Source: Streptoverticillium olivoreticuli subsp. olivoreticuli (lineage in GTDB: Bacteria > Actinomycetota > Actinomycetes > Streptomycetales > Streptomycetaceae). From it: DNA of 64,000 bases. Below the pieces are notes generated by a model, which was not told where the DNA came from, made no database searches, and worked only from the letters and a program-made list of their open reading frames with translations. Location: assembly GCF_003391135.1 (NCBI RefSeq), contig NZ_CP031455.1:6618001-6682000 (forward strand). Reading direction: 5' to 3'. A program made the translations under genes and the position numbers. Positions 53,678 through 62,261 of the stretch are shown here, piece after piece (position 1 is the first letter of the stretch; the number at the start of each line of letters is the position of its first letter).

Positions 53678-56600
53678 CTAACGCTCCTGCTGGTAGGTGG
53701 GGCCAACGTTGTGGCTGCCGGTGGCCGAGGAGTTACCGGCCTGACGGCCCTGCTGGATGCCCCGGCGAAGGTTGGTCAGACGGCCGCGCACGTCGTCGGG
53801 CGCACGCGAGACCTGCGGACCGGTCGGGTTGTTCTGCTGCTGCTCCGCGGTGCCCTCGACGAGGTTCGCGCGCGGCACGCGCCGCGGCAGACCGGACTGG
53901 GTGATCCCGCCCGCGGCCGGCTCACGGACCTGCTCGGCCCGGCGCCAGCGCGCGTCGTTGGGGGAGTCGCGCCAGTTGTCCTGCGCACCCGGCTGCGGCC
54001 GGGCGGCCCGCGGGGCGGGCGGGACCTGGGAGCGCTGCGGGTCGTCGAGGGTCTGGCGCGGCTCGCGCCGCGGCAGCCGCTGCGGGGTGGCCGCCGGGGG
54101 CTCCGGCGCCGCGGGTGCCTGGTTCTCGTCCGTGCCGCGGAACCAGTTGGACTCCAGCTCCTCGAAGAGCGGGGTCCGGCCGTCGCCGGGACCGGCCGAG
54201 GGCAGCGGGGCCGGCGCGGCGTCGGGACGGGCGTGACCGCCCGCGGCGCCGTCCTGCTGACCGAACCGGCGCTCCGGCGTACGGGCGGAGCCGTCACCGG
54301 CCAGCGGCCAGTCGTCCGCCGGTGCCTGGTGCTGCGGTGCCTGCGGCCGCGCGTGCTGGCCACTGGTGCTGTTCGGGGCGTCCGTGGTCCCGGGCAGTGC
54401 GAACTGGCCGGTGCCGTCGGGCCGCGTGAACTGGCCGCTGGTGCTGTTGGGCGCGTCCGTGCTCGCGGGCAGTGCGAACTGGCCGGTCGTACCGGGGCCG
54501 TTCGGCTGCGGGAACTGGCCGCTCGTGCTGTTGGGGAGGTCGAACTGCCCCGTGCCGCCCGGACCGTCGGGGCGCGCGTACTCGCCCGACGTGCTGCCCG
54601 ACGGCTCGGGCGCGGACCCGATCGCCGGGAACTGGGCGGTGTCGCCGGGGCCACCCGCGGGCAGGGCGAACCCGCCCGACGTGCCGCCTGCCGGCGCGGC
54701 GAAGCTGCCCGTGCTCTCGGAGGAGCCGAGGGCGTCGACGTCCTGGTGACCGCGCGGGGTGTCCTGCGCGGCGCGGCCCGCGGCGTCCGCGGACGGCACC
54801 GGCCAGTCGTCGGCCGGCGGCTTCGGGGCGGCCGGCTGCTGCTGGCCGCCCCAGCTGGGGGTCTTGCGGGTCGGCAGCTCGGGCGCGGAGCCGGGGGCGG
54901 CCGCGGGACCGCTGCCCCGGCGCCTCGGCATCTGCGGGCGGCGGACGTTGTCGCTCGCCGGGGGGATGGCGGCGGGGCCGCCCTCACCGCGGGACGGCAG
55001 CGCGGGGCGGCCGTCGGCGCCCGGGGCGCCCTTGGCGTCGCCGCCACCGCGCGGCGCGGCGTCGAAGAGGCTGCCACCGGTCGAACCGGCGCCCGCACCG
55101 GCGCCGTTGCCCGCGCCGGGCGCGGGGACGGGGCGCGTCGGCAGACCGCTCTCCGTCGTGGCCGGGCGGCCGGGCAGCGCCGGACGCGGGCCGCTGGCCG
55201 GGACCTGGCGGCGCGGCGCGGAGCCCATCGGGCCGGGGCCGCCCTTGCCGCCGGGCGCGGGGGGCATGCCCGCCGGGGCGGGCGCGCCGGTGGCACCGGG
55301 CATCGGCCGCTTGCCGCCCTGGGCGACGTCGACCGGGAGCATGACGAGCGCGGTGGTGCCGCCCGAGTCGGACGGGCGGAGCTGGATGCGGACGCCGTGT
55401 CGCAGGGACAGGCGGCCGACCACGAACAGACCCATGCGGCGGGAGACCGACACGTCCACGGTCGGCGGGCTGGCGAGCCGCTCGTTGATGGAGGCGAGGT
55501 CCTCGGGGGAGAGGCCGATGCCGGTGTCGTGGATCTCGACCAGCACCCGGCCGTCGGGCAGCGCGTGACCGGTGACCTTGACCTTGGTCTGCGGCGAGGA
55601 GAACGACGTGGCGTTCTCCAGCAGCTCGGCGAGGAGGTGCACGAGGTCGTTGACCACGCGGCCGGCGACCTCGGTCGGCGGCACACCGCTGAGTTCGATG
55701 CGCTCGTACTGCTCCACCTCGGACGCGGCGGCGCGCAGGACGTCGACGAGGGGCACGGGCCGGGTCCACCGGCGGCCGGGCTCCTCACCCGCGAGGACGA
55801 GGAGGTTCTCGCCGTTACGGCGCATGCGGGTCGCGAGGTGGTCGAGCTTGAACAGCGAGGAGAGCTGGTCGGGGTCGGCCTCGCGGCTCTCCAGCTCGGA
55901 GATCAGCGACAGCTGACGCTGGATGAGGCCCTGGCTGCGGCGCGAGAGGTTGGTGAACATCGCGTTGACGTTGCCTCGCAGCAGCGCCTGCTCGGCGGCG
56001 AGGCGGACCGCCTCGCGGTGCACGTCGTCGAAGGCCGCGGCCACCTTGCCGATCTCGTCCGTGCTGTGCACGCCGACGGACTCCACGGACGTGTCGACGT
56101 CCTGCGGGTCGGTCTCGGAGAGCTGCTTGACGAGCTCGGGCAGACGTTCCTGGGCGACCTTCTGGGCGGTGTCCTGGAGGCGGCGCAGCGAGCGCACCAT
56201 GGACCGTGCCACGACGAACGCGCCGACGAGCGAGATGCCGAGGACGAGCACGATCAGCACACCGTTGAGGATGGCTTCCTGCTGGGCCTCGTCGCGCAGC
56301 TCGCGCGCCTTCTGCTCCATCTGCGAGAGCAGGGTCTGCTCGACCTTGGACATCTCGGTGATCTTGGTGCCCGACTGGTCGGACCAGTCCATCCAGGTGG
56401 CCTGGGCGTCCTTGATCCCGTCCTTCTTGGACAGCACGCGCTCGGCTAGGGCGTTCGCCGTGGTGACGTCCGGGGCACCGCCGTTGAGCGCCTGAAGCAG
56501 CGTCTTGGCGTCCGCGGCGTGGATCGCGGAGAACCGCTTGATCGCCTGGTCCTCGGCCTGCCGCGCCTCGTCGGCGTACTGGCGGTCGTTGTCGGAGAGG

Positions 56601-57379
56601 TTGGCGCCGCCCTTGGCGGCCAGCGCCGCGGTGATCACGGCGCGCTGGATGGACGCGTACTCCTTGGCGGCGGAGAACGTGGCCAGCGAGCGGGTCGCGG
56701 TGATCATGTCGGCGTTGCTGGTGGCCTGGGCCATGTCCTGCGAGAGCGACAGCAGCGAGTTGATCAGCGAGTCGTAGTTGTTGACGGTCTTCGCGATGTA
56801 GGCGTCGTCGTTGTACGCGGTGTTGCGGACGTCCTGGATCTTCTTCAGCTGACGGCTGATGTCGACCAGGGTGGTCTGCACGCCGACCATCGTCGTGTCG
56901 TTGGGCTTCACGCCCTCGGTGGCGTCGCTGAAGGCCTGGATGGCCTTGTCGGAGCGCTGCCGGGTGGAGACCACGAGGTCGTTGGTCTTGTTGCCGGCGG
57001 CCAGCGGCCCCGCGGTCTTGTCGCGCTCCTCCTGCAGGGCGCTGGCCAGTGCGGTGGCCTTGCCCGTCATGTCGGTGAGGAGCTTCATGTGGTCGAGCTG
57101 GTCGACGTTCTGGAGCGAGCTGTCGATACGCAGGGCACCCAGGGTCGTCGCGGCGACGACGGGGAGTGCCAGCAGGGAGACGAGCCGGGTTGAAATGCGC
57201 CAGTTGCGCAGGGCTATTCGTGAGCCCGGCCCGCTGGGCCCTTTCGCCTTCGACTTGGACTTCGACCGTTCGGCGGATTCGCCACCGGTCGGCGCGTCGA
57301 CGGACGTGCCGCGGTCGGTCGCACCGCGCGGCTCCGGCTCCGCCGCAGCGCTGCCATCCCTCTTGAAACGTCCCTGCAC
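53678..57379 (-). CDS. cvnA1: Conservon sensor-kinase-like protein, cvn1
   Basis: This 1233-residue membrane sensor has a Ser/Lys-rich cytoplasmic N-terminus (residues 20-50), transmembrane helices near 62-82 and 360-385 with a nitrate/nitrite-sensor-like domain between, a HAMP-like segment, and a kinase-like core containing LDHLATRMRRNGENLLVLAGEE. The GHKL ATPase part has ELLENATSFSSP and IHDTGIGL. The C-terminal 480 residues are Pro/Gly/Gln-rich with imperfect tandem units of NSTSGQF.RP.GTGQFALP. GTG 57379 is chosen because the frame beyond it lacks similarity. It heads cvnA1-B1-C1-D1. Confidence 0.95.
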   Translation of the reverse strand: MQGRFKRDGSAAAEPEPRGATDRGTSVDAPTGGESAERSKSKSKAKGPSGPGSRIALRNWRISTRLVSLLALPVVAATTLGALRIDSSLQNVDQLDHMKLLTDMTGKATALASALQEERDKTAGPLAAGNKTNDLVVSTRQRSDKAIQAFSDATEGVKPNDTTMVGVQTTLVDISRQLKKIQDVRNTAYNDDAYIAKTVNNYDSLINSLLSLSQDMAQATSNADMITATRSLATFSAAKEYASIQRAVITAALAAKGGANLSDNDRQYADEARQAEDQAIKRFSAIHAADAKTLLQALNGGAPDVTTANALAERVLSKKDGIKDAQATWMDWSDQSGTKITEMSKVEQTLLSQMEQKARELRDEAQQEAILNGVLIVLVLGISLVGAFVVARSMVRSLRRLQDTAQKVAQERLPELVKQLSETDPQDVDTSVESVGVHSTDEIGKVAAAFDDVHREAVRLAAEQALLRGNVNAMFTNLSRRSQGLIQRQLSLISELESREADPDQLSSLFKLDHLATRMRRNGENLLVLAGEEPGRRWTRPVPLVDVLRAAASEVEQYERIELSGVPPTEVAGRVVNDLVHLLAELLENATSFSSPQTKVKVTGHALPDGRVLVEIHDTGIGLSPEDLASINERLASPPTVDVSVSRRMGLFVVGRLSLRHGVRIQLRPSDSGGTTALVMLPVDVAQGGKRPMPGATGAPAPAGMPPAPGGKGGPGPMGSAPRRQVPASGPRPALPGRPATTESGLPTRPVPAPGAGNGAGAGAGSTGGSLFDAAPRGGGDAKGAPGADGRPALPSRGEGGPAAIPPASDNVRRPQMPRRRGSGPAAAPGSAPELPTRKTPSWGGQQQPAAPKPPADDWPVPSADAAGRAAQDTPRGHQDVDALGSSESTGSFAAPAGGTSGGFALPAGGPGDTAQFPAIGSAPEPSGSTSGEYARPDGPGGTGQFDLPNSTSGQFPQPNGPGTTGQFALPASTDAPNSTSGQFTRPDGTGQFALPGTTDAPNSTSGQHARPQAPQHQAPADDWPLAGDGSARTPERRFGQQDGAAGGHARPDAAPAPLPSAGPGDGRTPLFEELESNWFRGTDENQAPAAPEPPAATPQRLPRREPRQTLDDPQRSQVPPAPRAARPQPGAQDNWRDSPNDARWRRAEQVREPAAGGITQSGLPRRVPRANLVEGTAEQQQNNPTGPQVSRAPDDVRGRLTNLRRGIQQGRQAGNSSATGSHNVGPTYQQER

Positions 57380-57861
57380 TAGCGTCGCAACCTCTGGACC
57401 AGGCGTCCCACCGGTGGAGCGGCGGGACGGTGTCGAGTCGTGGGGGGACCGCGGTTGCCCCCTGGCGGTCCGTGGAATTCCAGCACAGTGCCGGATCTCC
57501 AACAAGGCCGGTGCACGCCCCCGTGCGGTGCGTGACGCTCGGTGCCGTGATCCGTCACGGGGTGTAGAGGACCAGAGCCTTTATATGGGTCTGAAATCGA
57601 CAATTCACCCCTTGGGCAACCCCGGCCGCCACGTGTCCCAGTCGCCATGATCAGGAGCGGAACGTCAGGTTCAGCCATGCAATGTCCGTTTCGCGAAGGC
57701 GAAATCGACGCCCGCTATGCGGCATTTTTCAGCGCGCTCGTGAGCAAACTCACAAGCAAGTCATGACTTCTCGCGCGGACGACTGGGGATAGGCGCGCCT
57801 AGCCTGGTCCTTTACACAAGCCGCGAAAACGACCGCGACACACCACACCGCGAGGCAGCAA
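57380..57861. other. Long intergenic region between cvnA1 and the small basic gene
   Basis: The 482 bases hold divergent promoters. On the cvnA1 side the 14-mer GTGCTGGAATTCCA (minus strand) at 57474-57487 recurs before cvnA2, and an AT-rich patch near 57565-57610 includes TATAAA and TTGTCG on the minus strand. On the other side TAGCCT near 57800 may be a -10 box. A stretch around 57670-57760 is AT-rich with no gene. Nothing else is supported. Confidence 0.65.
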
Positions 57862-58074
57862 GTGCAGAGCACCACGAAGAAGACGAAGACCACGACGACG
57901 CTGGTGTCCCGCAAGACCGCCAACCCGCGCCGCACGACGCTCGCCCACCTGGAGAGCGCCCAGGCGCTGCGCGCCCTGGAGCCCCGGGAGCACGCCGTCG
58001 AGCTGCCGGCCGTCACGGCCAACCCGCGCCGCACGGTCCTCATGACCGCCCCCGTCGCGGCCCCCCAGGGCTGA
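57862..58074 (+). CDS. Small basic Thr-rich protein with TANPRRT repeat
   Basis: A 70-codon frame starts at GTG 57862. Every codon ends in G or C, which strongly supports coding in this GC-rich genome. The product starts with a Lys/Thr-rich run (STTKKTKTTTTLVSRK) and carries TANPRRT twice (residues 19-25 and 52-58), separated by a helix-like LAHLESAQALRALEPREHAVELP. It is strongly basic. I do not recognise a family. It stands alone between cvnA1 (divergent) and the FAH-family gene. Confidence 0.75.
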   Translation: MQSTTKKTKTTTTLVSRKTANPRRTTLAHLESAQALRALEPREHAVELPAVTANPRRTVLMTAPVAAPQG

Positions 58075-58166
58075 CCCTCCCGGCGGCGCACGGGCCGCGC
58101 ACGCCCCCCGCGATAGCCTGAGACGGTCAGACTCCGGCCGGATCAGATAAGGGGCAACAGCTTCCC

Positions 58167-58949
58167 GTGCGCATCGCCAGGTTCTCCATCGACGGCAACG
58201 TCGCCTTCGGCGTCGTGGAAGGGGACGCCTCAACCGAAGGCGGCCCCGTCCTCGACATCATCAAGGGCCACCCCTTCGCCGAATTCGAGCGCTCGGGGCA
58301 GAAGATCCCTCTCTCCAAGGTGCGGCTCCTGCCGCCCGTCCTGCCCAACAAGGTCGTCGGCATCGGGCGCAACTACGCCGAGCACGCCGCCGAGCTGGGC
58401 AACGAGGTCCCCGACGCCCCGGTCGCCTTCTTCAAGCCGTCCACCTCGGTCATCGGCCCCGGCGACCCCATCGCGTACCCCTCCTTCTCCAGCGAGGTGC
58501 ACCACGAGGCCGAGCTGGCCGTGGTCATCGGGCGGATGTGCCGCGAGGTCCCGCGCGAGCGTGTGAAGGACGTCATCCTCGGCTACACCTGCGCCAACGA
58601 CGTCACCGCGCGCGACATCCAGCAGCGCGAGAAGCAGTGGGCCCGCGCCAAGGGCTTCGACAGCTCCTGCCCGCTCGGCCCCTGGGTGGAGACCGAGCTC
58701 GACCCGAGCGACCTCGGGATCATGTGCACGGTCAACGGCGAGCAGCGCCAGCTCGGCCGCACGAGCGACATGGTGCGCTCCATCGAGGATCTGATCGTCC
58801 ACATCACCGAGGCGATGACGCTGCTCCCCGGCGACGTCGTCCTCACCGGCACCCCGGCCGGCGTCGGCCCCCTGAACGTCGGCGACGAGGTCGCCGTCAC
58901 CATCGAAGGCATCGGCACTCTCACCAATAAGGTGATCAAGCGTGGCTAG
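58167..58949 (+). CDS. Fumarylacetoacetate hydrolase family protein
   Basis: This 260-residue protein has the FAH fold, whose members hydrolyse, isomerise or decarboxylate 2-oxo compounds with Mg. The metal-binding Glu-x-Glu...Asp set is visible in [13 protein letters not shown] and [19 protein letters not shown], and the active-site region in [18 protein letters not shown]. It resembles acylpyruvase or hydroxyheptadienedioate isomerase types, but the substrate is unknown. The start is GTG 58167 with AAGGGG upstream. Its stop overlaps the gltX start by eight bases, so the two are co-translated. Confidence 0.92.
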   Translation: MRIARFSIDGNVAFGVVEGDASTEGGPVLDIIKGHPFAEFERSGQKIPLSKVRLLPPVLPNKVVGIGRNYAEHAAELGNEVPDAPVAFFKPSTSVIGPGDPIAYPSFSSEVHHEAELAVVIGRMCREVPRERVKDVILGYTCANDVTARDIQQREKQWARAKGFDSSCPLGPWVETELDPSDLGIMCTVNGEQRQLGRTSDMVRSIEDLIVHITEAMTLLPGDVVLTGTPAGVGPLNVGDEVAVTIEGIGTLTNKVIKRG

Positions 58950-60420
58950 CGCAACTCCCGTACGCGTCCGTTTCTGTCCCTCGCCGACCGGCAACCCCCA
59001 CGTGGGTCTGGTCCGCACCGCCCTCTTCAACTGGGCGTTCGCCCGCCACAACGGCGGCACCATGGTCTTCCGCATCGAGGACACCGACGCGGCGCGCGAC
59101 TCGGAGGAGTCGTACGAGCAGCTGCTCGACTCGATGCGCTGGCTCGGCTTCGACTGGGACGAGGGCCCCGAGGTAGGCGGCCCGCACGCCCCCTACCGCC
59201 AGTCGCAGCGCATGGACATCTACAAGGACGTCGCGCAGAAGCTGCTGGACGGCGGCCACGCCTACCACTGCTACTGCACCACCGAGGAGCTCGACGTCCG
59301 CCGCGAGGCCGCCCGTGCCGCCGGCAAGCCGTCCGGCTACGACGGCAAGTGCCGGGTCGTGACCCCCGAGCAGAAGGCCGCGTACGAGGCGGAGGGGCGC
59401 CCCTCCATCGTCCGCTTCCGGATGCCCGACGAGGCGATCACCTTCACCGACCTGGTCCGCGGTGAGCTGACCTTCACCCCGGAGAACGTCCCGGACTACG
59501 GCATCGTCCGCGCCAACGGCGCCCCGCTCTACACGCTCGTCAACCCCGTCGACGACGCGCTGATGGAGATCACGCACGTGCTGCGCGGCGAGGACCTGCT
59601 GTCCTCCACCCCGCGCCAGATCGCGCTCTACAAGGCGCTGATCGAGCTGGGCGTCGCCAAGGAGATCCCGGCCTTCGGCCACCTGCCGTACGTCATGGGC
59701 GAGGGCAACAAGAAGCTCTCCAAGCGCGACCCGCAGGCGTCCCTCAACCTCTACCGGGAGCGCGGCTTCCTCCCCGAGGGGCTGCTCAACTACCTCTCGC
59801 TGCTCGGCTGGTCGTTCTCGGCCGACCAGGACATCTTCTCGATCGACGAGATGGTGGCGAAGTTCGAGCTCGCGGACGTCAACGCCAACCCGGCCCGCTT
59901 CGACCTCAAGAAGGCCGAGTCGATCAACGCCGACCACATCCGGCGCCTCGACGTGAAGGCCTTCGCCGAGGCCTGCGCCCCGTGGCTGCGTGCCCCGCAC
60001 GCCAACTGGGCCGCGGAGGACTTCGACCCGGCGGCCTGGGCGGCGATCGCCCCGCACGCCCAGACCCGCGTCACGGTCCTGTCGGACATCACGGCCAACG
60101 TCGACTTCCTCTTCCTGAAGGAGCCGGTGGAGGACGAGGCGTCCTGGAACAAGGCCATGAAGGAGGGATCCGACGCCCTGCTGCGCACCGCCCGGGAGAA
60201 GCTCGGGGCGGCCGACTGGTCCAGCCCCGAGTCCCTGAAGAACGCCGTCCTGGCGGCGGGCGAGGAGCACGGCCTGAAGCTCGGCAAGGCGCAGGCCCCG
60301 GTCCGCGTGGCCGTCACCGGCCGCACGGTCGGCCTGCCGCTCTTCGAGTCCCTGGAGATCCTGGGCCGCGAGCGCACCCTGGCGCGCATCGACGCGGCGC
60401 TGGCGAAGCTGGCGGCGTAA
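58942..60420 (+). CDS. gltX: Glutamyl-tRNA synthetase
   Basis: GltX charges tRNA-Glu with glutamate. With gatCAB present it presumably also mischarges tRNA-Gln for later amidation, as in most bacteria lacking GlnRS. The 492-residue class I enzyme has the HIGH-type motif [10 protein letters not shown] (residues 13-22) and the KMSKS-type motif KLSKR (258-262), plus the C-terminal anticodon-binding domain. GTG 58942 overlaps the FAH gene. tRNA-Gln and tRNA-Glu genes follow 295 bases downstream, after a terminator. Confidence 0.97.
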   Translation: MASATPVRVRFCPSPTGNPHVGLVRTALFNWAFARHNGGTMVFRIEDTDAARDSEESYEQLLDSMRWLGFDWDEGPEVGGPHAPYRQSQRMDIYKDVAQKLLDGGHAYHCYCTTEELDVRREAARAAGKPSGYDGKCRVVTPEQKAAYEAEGRPSIVRFRMPDEAITFTDLVRGELTFTPENVPDYGIVRANGAPLYTLVNPVDDALMEITHVLRGEDLLSSTPRQIALYKALIELGVAKEIPAFGHLPYVMGEGNKKLSKRDPQASLNLYRERGFLPEGLLNYLSLLGWSFSADQDIFSIDEMVAKFELADVNANPARFDLKKAESINADHIRRLDVKAFAEACAPWLRAPHANWAAEDFDPAAWAAIAPHAQTRVTVLSDITANVDFLFLKEPVEDEASWNKAMKEGSDALLRTAREKLGAADWSSPESLKNAVLAAGEEHGLKLGKAQAPVRVAVTGRTVGLPLFESLEILGRERTLARIDAALAKLAA

Positions 60421-60440
60421 GGCCGTTCCGGCACACCGGG

Positions 60441-60495
60441 GGCCGAGGGCCTGTTCGCGCGGTACGAGTCCGCGGGGCAGGCCCTCGGCCCTTTT
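60441..60495 (+). terminator. Terminator after gltX
   Basis: GGCCGAGGGCCTG (60441-60453) and its exact complement (60478-60490) form a 13-bp stem, followed by CTTTTCC. The long loop can form a smaller internal hairpin. It ends the FAH-gltX transcript. Confidence 0.8.
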
Positions 60496-60599
60496 CCGCC
60501 GGGGCCGCTCCACGGGCCGTGTGCGGCGCCCGGGACCTCTTCCCGGTCGCCCACGGGGCCTTGCGGCGGTGTCCCGGCCGGTGCGCGGGCTTATCGGTT

Positions 60600-60628
60600 T
60601 TGGAGCACCCTCCACCTTCGGGTAATGT
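60600..60628 (+). promoter_or_regulatory. Promoter of the tRNA-Gln/Glu operon
   Basis: TTGGAG (60600-60605) and TAATGT (60623-60628) are separated by exactly 17 bases, a good match to a housekeeping sigma-factor promoter. The first tRNA starts about 80 bases downstream, leaving a 5' leader to be processed. Confidence 0.7.
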
Positions 60629-60714
60629 TCTTCCTGCGCCGCCCGAGAGGGCCGAGAGGCCGGAACGGACGGAGCAAGCCCGAGCAAGACCCCTTCAGGG
60701 AGGTCGAGTTCTGG

Positions 60715-60786
60715 TGGGGTATGGTGTAATTGGCAGCACGAGGGTTTCTGGTTCCCTTAGTCTAGGTTCGAGTCCTGGTACCCCAG
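60715..60786 (+). tRNA. tRNA-Gln (CTG), copy 1
   Basis: The cloverleaf is complete: acceptor TGGGGTA/TACCCCA, anticodon CTG at 60748-60750 and T-loop GGTTCGAGTCC. U1-A72 at the acceptor end is the element by which bacterial GatCAB recognises tRNA-Gln. Positions 31 and 39 form a T-T mismatch in the anticodon stem. CCA is not encoded. An identical body with a different fifth acceptor pair is at 61065. Confidence 0.95.
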
Positions 60787-60847
60787 CAAAAGAAATTCAC
60801 TCGGATTTCTTTTGATAAAGTAGGAAACGCAGTAAAGCGCAGTGCGA

Positions 60848-60920
60848 GCCCCCGTTGTGTAGCGGCCTAGCACGCCGCCCTCTCAAGGCGGTAGCGCCGG
60901 TTCGAATCCGGTCGGGGGTA
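60848..60920 (+). tRNA. tRNA-Glu (CTC), copy 1
   Basis: The 73-base cloverleaf has acceptor GCCCCCG/CGGGGGT (a G-U first pair), anticodon stem CCGCC/GGCGG, anticodon CTC (60882-60884) and T-loop GGTTCGAATCC. CCA is not encoded. Three identical copies exist in this cluster. Confidence 0.96.
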
Positions 60921-60979
60921 CAGATCCTGAATTCATCACCATCCGGAGATTTCCCGGAGGCGAGGAATGGATCGCTAGG

Positions 60980-61052
60980 GCCCCCGTTGTGTAGCGGCCT
61001 AGCACGCCGCCCTCTCAAGGCGGTAGCGCCGGTTCGAATCCGGTCGGGGGTA
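60980..61052 (+). tRNA. tRNA-Glu (CTC), copy 2
   Basis: Identical in sequence to the copy at 60848. It lies 59 bases after it and only 12 bases before the second tRNA-Gln, suggesting a common precursor. Confidence 0.96.
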
Positions 61053-61064
61053 CTTGTAACACCA

Positions 61065-61136
61065 TGGGCTATGGTGTAATTGGCAGCACGAGGGTTTCTG
61101 GTTCCCTTAGTCTAGGTTCGAGTCCTGGTAGCCCAG
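61065..61136 (+). tRNA. tRNA-Gln (CTG), copy 2
   Basis: Identical to the first tRNA-Gln except for acceptor pair 5-68, which is C-G here and G-C there (TGGGCTA/TAGCCCA). The pair change keeps the stem intact. U1-A72 and the T-T mismatch at 31-39 are kept. The anticodon CTG is at 61098-61100. Confidence 0.95.
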
Positions 61137-61171
61137 CGCAGAGAGCGATAGCTCTGCAAACAGCAAAGCAG

Positions 61172-61244
61172 GCCCCCGTTGTGTAGCGGCCTAGCACGCC
61201 GCCCTCTCAAGGCGGTAGCGCCGGTTCGAATCCGGTCGGGGGTA
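61172..61244 (+). tRNA. tRNA-Glu (CTC), copy 3
   Basis: Identical to the other two tRNA-Glu genes. It is the last tRNA of the cluster, followed 12 bases later by a strong terminator. Confidence 0.96.
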
Positions 61245-61256
61245 CAAAAAGGAAAG

Positions 61257-61287
61257 ATGCCTCCCGCATAAGCGGGGGGCATTTTTT
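61257..61287 (+). terminator. Intrinsic terminator of the tRNA operon
   Basis: ATGCCTCCCGC and GCGGGGGGCAT pair over 11 bases with one G-U around an ATAA loop, followed by a T run. This is one of the few classical rho-independent terminators in the window. Confidence 0.92.
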
Positions 61288-61331
61288 CGTGCGGGCTTCC
61301 GCAGGCACGGACCGGGGCCGATAATCCACGC

Positions 61332-62261
61332 ATGGCCCATACCGACGGCGCGCGACACCGGGGCGGCACGAGCGGCACCGGCGGCACGGCCGGCACGGTT
61401 CACGTCGGTGACCTCCGTCCCGGCGACCACGCCTGTGCGCTCTACGCGTCGGACGAGGAACGGGCGTCGATCCTGCGGGGCTTCCTGCTCGGGGGGCTGG
61501 ACGCGAAGCACAAGATCCTCTACCTCGCGGGCGCGGACGGCCCACGGGGACCGGGAGAACTGCTGGAGCAGTGCCGGTTCACCGGGCCGCCGGAGGTGCC
61601 CGCCGGGCAGCTGGAGGTGCTCGGACCGGCCGAGCTCTCCCCGCGGCAGGGCGAGTTGGACCCGGCCGCGTTACTCGGCTCGCTGCGGGCGGCCGTCGAC
61701 CGGTCCCGCAGCGAGGGCTACCGCGCGCTGCGCATCACGGGGGATCTGTGCACCGCTCTGTGCGACGGCCGGGACGTCTCCCGGCTGCTGCGCTACGAGG
61801 CCCTGCTGGCCGCGGAGTTCGGCTCCGGCGAGGCACTGGCGGTCTGCCAGTGCGACACCCGCCGCTGCGACCCCGCCGCCCTGGACGCCTTCGCATCGGC
61901 TCATCCCAGGAGCGTCGAAGTGGATCCCCTCATCCGTACCGCCGAACTCGTCGTCGTCCGCACCTTCGACCCACCGGGCCTGCGGATAGAAGGGGTGGTC
62001 GACACCGCCTCGCACCGGCACCTGCGCGACGCCCTCCAGTCCGTCGCCTCCGTCCGGGGCGACGTCCGGCTGGAGATGTCCCGGGTGGAATTCCTCGACC
62101 TCGCCGGGCTGCGGCTGCTGATGACCTTCGCCAGGGCCCGTGCCGCCCGCCACTGCACCGTCGAACTGGCCGGGGTGCCGCCCCATCTGCTGCATGTCAT
62201 CACCCTGATCGGCTGGGACCGGACACCGGGCCTCCGGCTGGGGGCCGCCCATGCCTGCTGA
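61332..62261 (+). CDS. MEDS-STAS regulator with a TTA codon
   Basis: This 309-residue protein has a Gly/Thr-rich start, a MEDS (DcmR-type) sensory domain (about 24-190, opening LRPGDHACALYASDEER) and a STAS domain (about 208-300, with LEMSRVEFLDLAGLRLLMTFARA), the fold of anti-sigma-factor antagonists. STAS partners bind HATPase kinases in sigma-B-like switches, and the overlapping next gene encodes such an ATPase-like protein. Leu 114 is encoded by TTA (61671-61673), so translation should require the bldA tRNA. ATG 61332 is assumed as start. Its target sigma factor is unknown. Confidence 0.88.
   Translation: MAHTDGARHRGGTSGTGGTAGTVHVGDLRPGDHACALYASDEERASILRGFLLGGLDAKHKILYLAGADGPRGPGELLEQCRFTGPPEVPAGQLEVLGPAELSPRQGELDPAALLGSLRAAVDRSRSEGYRALRITGDLCTALCDGRDVSRLLRYEALLAAEFGSGEALAVCQCDTRRCDPAALDAFASAHPRSVEVDPLIRTAELVVVRTFDPPGLRIEGVVDTASHRHLRDALQSVASVRGDVRLEMSRVEFLDLAGLRLLMTFARARAARHCTVELAGVPPHLLHVITLIGWDRTPGLRLGAAHAC

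Noticed and set aside
60797-61545. Small minus-strand frames across the tRNA cluster
   Set aside because: They consist mostly of antisense tRNA sequence, which explains their repeated peptide segments.
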